A DNA stretch of 11,565 nt from the NCBI GenBank assembly GCA_023134935.1, contig JAGLUD010000067.1, forward strand, positions 1 to 11,565. Reading direction: 5' to 3'. The position numbers and the translations under genes were made by a program. This document shows, one piece after another, positions 6,599 to 11,565 of this stretch. The notes beneath the pieces were generated by a model. That model worked only from the letters and a program-made list of their open reading frames with translations, ran no database searches and had not been told where the DNA came from. Each line of letters begins with the position of its first letter. Position 1 is the first letter of the stretch. The stretch is from Paracoccaceae bacterium (lineage in GTDB: Bacteria; Pseudomonadota; Alphaproteobacteria; Rhodobacterales; Rhodobacteraceae).

Positions 6599-7927
6599 TC
6601 AATGTTTGTGGCCAGCCGATAGTTTTACTTCGAGATGCCGACTGTATTTGGACATTGAGAAGCAGATGATAAAAAACAGGATTGCGCCGAAGACCAGCGG
6701 TTCTTTGTGCAAGCCAAGCCAAGGCACGTCTTTGCTGATCGAGCGCAGCATTCCCAGAATGTCGAACAACCCGATGATCGACACCAATGTGGTATCTTTC
6801 AGCAAGCCGATGAAGCTGCCAACGATATTGGGGATCATGTGTTTAAGCGCTTGCGGCATGATAATCAGCCCCATCGTGCCCCAATAGCCAAGACCGATGG
6901 TGTGCGCCCCTTCAAACTGCCCCTTGGGAATGGCTTGCAAGCCTGCGCGCACGGTTTCGGCCATATAGCAGGCGTTGAACAGGATCACGGCAATGATCAC
7001 CTGCACCAGTTTATTCAGAACAAACCCCTCGGGCATGAACAGCGGGAACATGGTTGTGGCCATGAACAGCACGGTAATCAGGGGGACAGAGCGGAAAACC
7101 TCGATAAAGCCGGTGGAAAGCACCCGGACAATCGGCAGTTTGCTGCGCCGCCCCAGTGCCAGAATTATGCCACCGGGCAGGGCTGATGCGATGCCGATGC
7201 CGGAAATGACCAAGGTCAGGAACAGCCCGCCCCATTTTGTCCAGCTTACGCCCTCCACCGTCCAGTTCACCTGCCAGACAAAAGCAGCGGCAAAGGCAAT
7301 GGCCAGAAGCAATAGCAAGATATTACGCTGGGTTTTATCCGGTGCTTTGCCTTGCTCCAGCATCTGAATTATAAATGCGTTCAGGCCCATATTTTTGGTC
7401 AAACCGGTGATCATGTTGGCCATATTGATGGCAAAGGCAACGATAGCACCCGTAACCATGACTTGCATGAAAAAGCCCTTGTCGCCGCCGGAGAAGAGGT
7501 AACCCGCAAGGAATGGGTAGAAAACTACCACAGTCACGCCGACAAGAACTTTACCTTTTACACGGCCCATCCAGAGCGGTGCCATCCACAGTGCCAACAA
7601 AAGCCCGCCAAAATTAATGCGCCAGATTTCTTCGCGCGGGTAGCGGCCATAGAATATGTTGTCGAGCCAGTCGATCACGCCGGCCCAGCAAGCGCCAGTC
7701 AGGCTGTAATCATAACACTCGCGCCGGTTTTCTGCGGCAAATGTCGCGTCCCTCAGACCCCAACCATAGACGCCGCTGGCGGTCAGGTAGATGATATAGA
7801 GGGTGAACAAGGTCAGCAGCGTATTGAACGCGGAACTGAACAGGTTTTTGTGCAGCCAGCCCATAACCGAGGTTTCCGACACAGGCGCCGAGCGGTCAGG
7901 GGTTTTTTCTGCTTTGATAATGGCCAT
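6599..7927 (-). CDS. General L-amino-acid ABC transporter permease AapM/BztC
   Basis: A 442-residue inner-membrane permease that pairs with AapQ. The N-terminal part has a membrane helix (about 36-52), then a periplasmic-looking segment with Cys71 and Cys80 ([11 protein letters not shown]), more hydrophobic segments between about 106 and 220, and the conserved transport core from about 233. The cytoplasmic EAA loop is at about 339-367 ([12 protein letters not shown] through [11 protein letters not shown]), where the ATPase couples. [14 protein letters not shown] just before it is typical of polar amino-acid permeases. The region between about 140 and 230 is longer than I remember in rhizobial AapM and may be nearer to Rhodobacter BztC. 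The ATG at 7927 lies 3 bases past the aapQ stop, with GGAG 9 bases upstream inside aapQ, which points to coupled translation. Confidence 0.94.
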   Translation of the reverse strand: MAIIKAEKTPDRSAPVSETSVMGWLHKNLFSSAFNTLLTLFTLYIIYLTASGVYGWGLRDATFAAENRRECYDYSLTGACWAGVIDWLDNIFYGRYPREEIWRINFGGLLLALWMAPLWMGRVKGKVLVGVTVVVFYPFLAGYLFSGGDKGFFMQVMVTGAIVAFAINMANMITGLTKNMGLNAFIIQMLEQGKAPDKTQRNILLLLLAIAFAAAFVWQVNWTVEGVSWTKWGGLFLTLVISGIGIASALPGGIILALGRRSKLPIVRVLSTGFIEVFRSVPLITVLFMATTMFPLFMPEGFVLNKLVQVIIAVILFNACYMAETVRAGLQAIPKGQFEGAHTIGLGYWGTMGLIIMPQALKHMIPNIVGSFIGLLKDTTLVSIIGLFDILGMLRSISKDVPWLGLHKEPLVFGAILFFIICFSMSKYSRHLEVKLSAGHKH

Positions 7928-7930
7928 CGT

Positions 7931-9148
7931 CTAGCGCTCCACCAGTTGCACACGTTTGTTATAGATGTTCAGGAAGAACGAGATTGTCAGGCTGATAAAC
8001 ATATAGAACGCCATGGTCATTCCGACCATTTCCACCGCATATCCGGCCTGATTAAGCGCGGTTTGCATAAATAGGGAAACGACGTCGGAATAACCGATTG
8101 CGATCGCCAGAGACGAGTTCTTGACCGTGTTCATCCAGTTGCTGATCAAGGGCGGCACGATTGCGGGCATCGCCTGCGGAATGACCACCATTGACATCAC
8201 CCGCCCCGGTTTAAGGCCAATCGACAGCGCGGCCTCGCTTTGGCCTTTGTTGACCGAAAGAATACCGGCGCGCACGGATTCGGCAATATGTGCGGCGTGG
8301 TAGATGCTGAGCGACACAAGCAGCGCCAGAAATGCCGGTGGCACGCTGGTGCCACCAACATAGTTAAAGCCTTTTAGCACAGGAACATCCCATTCCAGTG
8401 GCATTCCCGTGGCAAGAAACACAATAACCGGCAGCACAATAATAACCGCAAGTGACGGCAGCAACGTATTGGTTTGCTTGCCGGATGTGTCTTGCAGTTT
8501 GTGGGCGCGGCGCCGGTACAAAAACGCCCCGACAACAGCGATGGCCAGTGTGGCAAGGGTCATCCAGAACAGATCACCAGGTAACGGCGTTGACATATAA
8601 AGGCCACGGTTGTTGAGGATCACCCGCTCGGCCCCGAATGAAAGGTCCAGTGATTGCTTGACCTTGGGCAGCAGGCTGAACACGCCAATATACCAAAATA
8701 CGATCTGGATCAGCAGCGGCACATTGCGGAAAATCTCGACATAGGCCAGCGCCACCTTGGCCACCAGCCAGTTCGAGGAAAGCCGCAGCACACCGATGAA
8801 AAAGCCAAGTACAGTGCTGACGATAATAGCCAGAAAGGAAATCAGCAGCGTGTTGAGCGCGCCGATCAAAAAGATATCGCCATAGGTGCCGACACCGGGC
8901 GTATAGTCGATCAGTTTGAAATCCGTATCAAACCCGGCCGAGCTGTTGATAAAGCCGAACCCGGTATTCATGCCGCGCACTTCAAGATTATGGGCAGTAT
9001 TGCTGATCAGATACCAAGCCAGCCAGCCGACAATCCCGGCGGTCAGAAGCTGGTAAAATGCGGAACGAACCCGTTGATCCTGAAAAAAGTTGAACTCTTC
9101 TTTCGGTCGAACACGTGCCTTGGGCTTGTCGATGGGTTTATCCGTCAC
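7931..9148 (-). CDS. General L-amino-acid ABC transporter permease AapQ/BztB
   Basis: A 405-residue inner-membrane permease, partner of AapM. After a charged cytoplasmic N-terminus it has a helix (about 30-50), a periplasmic segment, paired helices at about 92-122, and the YVEIFRNVPLLIQIVFWY region (136-153) that marks this family. Further helices lie at about 192-211, 229-248 and 268-285, and the EAA loop at about 305-334 (EAALSIGLKPGR to VIPQAMPAIVPP) contacts AapP. The start codon is GTG at 9148, supported by GGAG 7 bases upstream and by the typical short basic N-terminus. The gene starts 90 bp after aapJ, the longest gap in the operon, and that gap holds a strong hairpin, so its expression is likely lower than that of the binding protein. 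Confidence 0.94.
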   Translation of the reverse strand: MTDKPIDKPKARVRPKEEFNFFQDQRVRSAFYQLLTAGIVGWLAWYLISNTAHNLEVRGMNTGFGFINSSAGFDTDFKLIDYTPGVGTYGDIFLIGALNTLLISFLAIIVSTVLGFFIGVLRLSSNWLVAKVALAYVEIFRNVPLLIQIVFWYIGVFSLLPKVKQSLDLSFGAERVILNNRGLYMSTPLPGDLFWMTLATLAIAVVGAFLYRRRAHKLQDTSGKQTNTLLPSLAVIIVLPVIVFLATGMPLEWDVPVLKGFNYVGGTSVPPAFLALLVSLSIYHAAHIAESVRAGILSVNKGQSEAALSIGLKPGRVMSMVVIPQAMPAIVPPLISNWMNTVKNSSLAIAIGYSDVVSLFMQTALNQAGYAVEMVGMTMAFYMFISLTISFFLNIYNKRVQLVER

Positions 9149-9201
9149 TTGATCGCTCCGCTGTTGATGTCTTTGCCGAATTAAGTCTCCGGCTTAAAAC
9201 G

Positions 9202-9230
9202 GTGGCGCCGAACCAGCGGTCCGGCGCCAC
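9202..9230 (-). terminator. Strong intercistronic hairpin between aapJ and aapQ
   Basis: A perfect 9-bp inverted repeat (GTGGCGCCG / CGGCGCCAC) extends inward by four more pairs, one a G-U, to a 13-bp stem with a three-base loop. On the minus strand the stem is followed by CGTTTTAAG, a short U run. It lies 9 bases past the aapJ stop and 54 bases before the aapQ start. It is either a partial terminator or an RNA-stabilising element; both would give more binding protein than permease, as is common for ABC importers. A small TTAAG/CTTAA repeat (9181-9185 and 9193-9197) follows. Confidence 0.75.
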
Positions 9231-9238
9231 AGATTGTG

Positions 9239-10279
9239 TTAGCGCATTGGTGGCGAATACATCAGGCCGCCATTGGTCCACAGTGCGTTCAGTGAACCTT
9301 CACGCGGAATGCCGATCCCCAACTCGCCGTCACCCATGTAGGTTTCGTAAATCTCGCCGTAGTTACCCACAGCTTTGACCACGTTATAAGCCCAGTCCGG
9401 CTCCAGCCCGAGGCCCTCATGCAGGTTGCCTTCGGCCCCCAGCATCCGCAGCACGTTCGGATTTTTTGAATTGGCGCGCATGTCGTCCACATTGGCCTGG
9501 GTTACGCCCAGCTCTTCTGCGGTGATCAGGGCGAACACGGTCCAGCGCACGATGTCAGACCACTGATTGTCACCGTGGCGAACTGCCGGGGCCAGTGGTT
9601 CTTTTGACAGGGTTTCAGGCAGGATCATGTGATCGCCCGGAACCGGAAAGGACGAGATGTTGCCAGCCATCGACGACTTGTCGCCGGTTACCGCATCACA
9701 ACCGCCGTTCAGGTAAGTGTCATCGCGCACATTGTAATCTTCGAATGTAACAGCTTGGATACCCAGATCATTCTGGCGGCTGAAATCTGTCAGGTTTAGC
9801 TCGGTTGTGGTGCCGGTGGTCACACAAACCTTGGCACCGGCCAATTCCATCGCGCTGGTGATGCCGCTGTCTTTGCGAACCGTAAAGCCCTGCCCGTCAT
9901 AAAAGTTGGGCGTCAGGAAATCGAGGCCGAGCTGGCTGTCACGGGTTAGCGTCCATGTCGCTGTGCGGGACAGCATATCGGATTCGCCATTTGCCAGAGC
10001 AGTGAACCGTGCCTGCGAGCTGACCGACTGGATTTCCAGCGCGGTTTTGTCGCCAAATACGGCAGCAGCAACAGCCTGACAAACCGATACGTCAAGACCG
10101 TACCAGTTGCCCTCTGAATCCAGATTGTAATAGCCGGGTGATGGCTGGCCAACCTGACAGCGCAGATGGCCACGCTCTTTGACAATTTCCAAGGTGCTTT
10201 CAGCAGAAGCAACCGTCGCGCTTGTTGCGGCCACTACGGCCAGCGCCACAATTGGCGCAAGACTTGTTTTAAGTTTCAT
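9239..10279 (-). CDS. General L-amino-acid ABC transporter periplasmic binding protein AapJ/BztA
   Basis: A 346-residue SBP_bac_3-type solute-binding protein that captures the ligand in the periplasm and delivers it to AapQM. A Sec signal peptide is clear: MKLK, a hydrophobic core, and likely cleavage after ASA at residue 26. Family marks follow: EGNWYGLDVSVCQAVAAAVFGD (57-78), QARFTALANGE (89-99), NFYDGQGFTVRK (125-136), TGTTTELNL (155-163), RHGDNQWSDIVRW (234-246) and the C-terminal GGLMYSPP. Cys residues at 41, 67, 152 and 194 could form disulfides. Where most relatives I recall read LVCGV and SRNTTWT, this one has LRCQV and SRTATWT, so its ligand preference may differ. The ATG at 10279 is chosen for its AGGAGG site 7 bases upstream and the signal peptide; an in-frame ATG at 10396 would hide the signal peptide behind 39 extra residues. 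It is the first gene of the operon. Confidence 0.94.
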   Translation of the reverse strand: MKLKTSLAPIVALAVVAATSATVASAESTLEIVKERGHLRCQVGQPSPGYYNLDSEGNWYGLDVSVCQAVAAAVFGDKTALEIQSVSSQARFTALANGESDMLSRTATWTLTRDSQLGLDFLTPNFYDGQGFTVRKDSGITSAMELAGAKVCVTTGTTTELNLTDFSRQNDLGIQAVTFEDYNVRDDTYLNGGCDAVTGDKSSMAGNISSFPVPGDHMILPETLSKEPLAPAVRHGDNQWSDIVRWTVFALITAEELGVTQANVDDMRANSKNPNVLRMLGAEGNLHEGLGLEPDWAYNVVKAVGNYGEIYETYMGDGELGIGIPREGSLNALWTNGGLMYSPPMR

Positions 10280-10343
10280 TAGATAACCTCCTGATTTTTT
10301 TTGTGCTGTAAGGTTAGGAAGTTGGTAAGCAGGGTGTCCAATA

Positions 10344-10349
10344 CTTATA
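10344..10349 (-). promoter_or_regulatory. Candidate -10 element for the aap operon
   Basis: TATAAG on the minus strand lies 64 bases upstream of the aapJ start. A TTTGTG hexamer about 15 bases further upstream, inside the 7-5-7 dyad, could serve as a poor -35. The spacing is short and the match weak, as expected for a promoter that needs an activator. Tentative. Confidence 0.25.
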
Positions 10350-10359
10350 TCAGCATTAG

Positions 10360-10378
10360 TCATGCACAAATTGCATGA
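10360..10378. promoter_or_regulatory. 7-5-7 dyad upstream of aapJ, candidate LysR operator
   Basis: TCATGCA-CAAAT-TGCATGA is a perfect inverted repeat 81-99 bp upstream of the aapJ start codon, just upstream of the candidate -10. Size, symmetry and position fit a LysR-type recognition site, and a LysR-type gene lies directly upstream. A second, shorter dyad, TGAAT-TGTC-ATTCA (10382-10395), follows 3 bases away and could be a second half of the binding region. That the neighbouring regulator binds here is inference. Confidence 0.5.
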
Positions 10379-10471
10379 GTGTGAATTGTCATTCAAAATA
10401 CGTTCTGACCAATAGGACCGTGATTGCTGGGGCAGCCAGAAAATTTATCCGGCGTTCCGATGCTGTGGATT

Positions 10472-11434
10472 TCATTTATTGCCACTATTCACGCCGGGTT
10501 TTCGTCTGGATATTCCAGCACGCAAGCGCGTTTCCTGTTGCAGCAAAACATTCCAGAATTTCTCGACCCTCGGTTCGTTGTATTTCAGACATCTGTAAAT
10601 CTTGATATCAACGCGAATATCATCAGCCGGTTCAGCCGCCCGAACAAGTCGCCCGTTTGTCAGGTCGTCCTTGACCAGGGTAAGCGGCATCCATGCCAGA
10701 CCGAACCCTTCAATCGCCATTTCTTTTAATGTTGTTCCGGTCGATGAATCATAAACCGATTTGAAAGTAAGATCGCTATATCGGCCTTCCATATGGTTTT
10801 TGATAGGCCACGGGGAATGATCCGAAAGAGTGTGAAGGCAGGGGATAGGCGGTTCCGGCTTGTCAGGCAGCCACCAGCGCGGGGTGCCATCCTTGTTCGG
10901 GCTGGCCACGGGAACAAGCGATTCCGTGCCAAGTGTCAGCGAGGTAAATATTTCCGCATCACTTGGCAGTCCGGTATTTGTATCCAGATAGGAGATAAAA
11001 AAATCGACAGAGTTATCCTCTAGTGCGGAAAAATAATTGGCGATCGTCCCATATTCGGTTTTAACGACAAACTGATTGGCATCAATAAACGGCTGAAGGC
11101 TTTTTAACCATGCAGGCATGAAAATTTGCGAAAGCGTTCCAAGTGTTGAAAAACGCATTCTCGCAGTTTCTTCCAGGACATGCGTTTGAACCTCGGCTTT
11201 TGCTGCTTCGGCAAGATCGACAATCTTTTGCGCGACTGGTAAAAACAGCTTGCCCGCTTCGGTCAGATGCGAAGGCTGACAGCTTCGATCTATCAACGGG
11301 GCACCGACCCAGACTTCAAGCGCCTTTATACGACGGCTGAAAGCGGGCTGCGATACATTGCGTTGACCTGCTGCTATGCGAAAGTTGCCCTCTGCGCTCA
11401 GGACCAAGAAATCTATTAGCCATTTGATTTCCAT
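10472..11434 (-). CDS. LysR-type transcriptional regulator, HypT/YjiE-like
   Basis: A 320-residue LysR-family regulator: winged helix-turn-helix at about 1-60 (NFRIAAGQRNVSQPAFSRRIKALE at 17-40), linker helix to about 88, then a two-lobed effector domain to about 300. The N-terminus IKWLIDFL plus NVSQPAFSRRI, and the late segments GFGLAWMP and VEKFWNVLL, recall E. coli HypT (YjiE), a hypochlorite-responsive LysR protein; this is from memory and says nothing certain about the signal. The ATG at 11434 has GAG 8 bases upstream, as part of AAGGCGAG. It lies 192 bp upstream of aapJ on the same strand rather than divergent, so it may be transcribed separately or read through into the operon. The dyads before aapJ and before its own start are candidate binding sites. 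Base composition of its effector half is lower in GC than the transporter genes. Confidence 0.9.
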   Translation of the reverse strand: MEIKWLIDFLVLSAEGNFRIAAGQRNVSQPAFSRRIKALEVWVGAPLIDRSCQPSHLTEAGKLFLPVAQKIVDLAEAAKAEVQTHVLEETARMRFSTLGTLSQIFMPAWLKSLQPFIDANQFVVKTEYGTIANYFSALEDNSVDFFISYLDTNTGLPSDAEIFTSLTLGTESLVPVASPNKDGTPRWWLPDKPEPPIPCLHTLSDHSPWPIKNHMEGRYSDLTFKSVYDSSTGTTLKEMAIEGFGLAWMPLTLVKDDLTNGRLVRAAEPADDIRVDIKIYRCLKYNEPRVEKFWNVLLQQETRLRAGISRRKPGVNSGNK

Positions 11435-11471
11435 TCAACATTCTCGCCTTATATTAACCGGTGAAAACCAG

Positions 11472-11486
11472 CATACAGCTTGTATG
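11472..11486. promoter_or_regulatory. 6-3-6 dyad upstream of the LysR-type gene
   Basis: CATACA-GCT-TGTATG is a perfect inverted repeat 38-52 bp upstream of the regulator's start codon. It has the ATAC...GTAT look of many LysR boxes, and the position suits negative autoregulation. It does not resemble the dyad before aapJ closely, so the two may bind different proteins. The rest of 11435-11565 shows no gene that I can support. Confidence 0.4.
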
Positions 11487-11565
11487 TTTAAGCGATTTTT
11501 GCCAACTCGTCCATCTATACGCAGGCCCTAACCAACTGGCCCGCCCATTGATGGCTTTACTGATC

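Noticed and set aside
7352..8074. 240-codon forward open frame opposite the aapM/aapQ junction
   Set aside because: It is His- and Gln-rich as expected for the reverse complement of membrane-protein codons, crosses two real genes and has no domain.
8654..9184. 176-codon forward open frame opposite aapQ
   Set aside because: It is antisense to the permease and has no recognisable features.
10280..10396. N-terminal extension of the aapJ frame up to an ATG at 10396
   Set aside because: It would place 39 polar residues before a clear Sec signal peptide, spans the candidate dyad and promoter, and has no ribosome site as good as the AGGAGG before 10279.
11487..11565. GGCC-containing repeats near the right edge, considered as a tRNA or terminator
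   Set aside because: No cloverleaf, anticodon arm or T-arm can be drawn, and the short GGCC pairs are not followed by a T run.

Overview
This window looks like a chromosomal stretch from an alphaproteobacterium, most likely Rhodobacterales (Roseobacter/Rhodobacter type). The signs are a complete general L-amino-acid ABC transporter operon of the AapJQMP/BztABCD kind, a Flp-pilin-like protein with the 'GAVTTDWV' N-terminal motif typical of that group, and a CckA-like PAS/HisKA hybrid kinase. This assignment is from memory of these families, not from a database search.

Left part (about 1-4750) is AT-rich by eye (roughly 40-45% GC). It has a stand-alone receiver protein (198-581, +), then a soluble hybrid histidine kinase with a receiver at each end (698-3001, +). 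Convergent to these is a gene for an atypical Flp-like pilin with a long C-terminal extension (3370-3852, -). Then comes a heavily decayed IS6-family transposase (about 4080-4578, +), and next to it a small membrane-protein gene (4586-4738, -) that seems frameshifted and cut at its 3' end by the IS scar.

Right part (about 4850-11434) is richer in GC (roughly 55-60% across the transporter) and is encoded entirely on the minus strand. Read in the direction of transcription it is: a LysR-type regulator resembling E. coli HypT/YjiE; a 192-bp intergenic region with a 7-5-7 dyad; aapJ (periplasmic binding protein); a strong intercistronic hairpin; aapQ and aapM (permeases); aapP (ATPase); and a PHP-domain metallohydrolase of the CehA/McbA type as last gene. 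The transporter should import amino acids, or related small polar compounds, across the inner membrane. The hydrolase placed last suggests that the cargo, or something derived from it, is processed in the cytoplasm. The LysR gene and the dyad suggest local control.

I see no tRNA, rRNA, CRISPR array, phage genes or toxin-antitoxin pair. The least ordinary points are the PHP hydrolase attached to the aap operon, the HypT-like regulator beside it, the Asp(+5) pilin-like protein, and the IS6 scar at the composition boundary with a truncated gene beside it.
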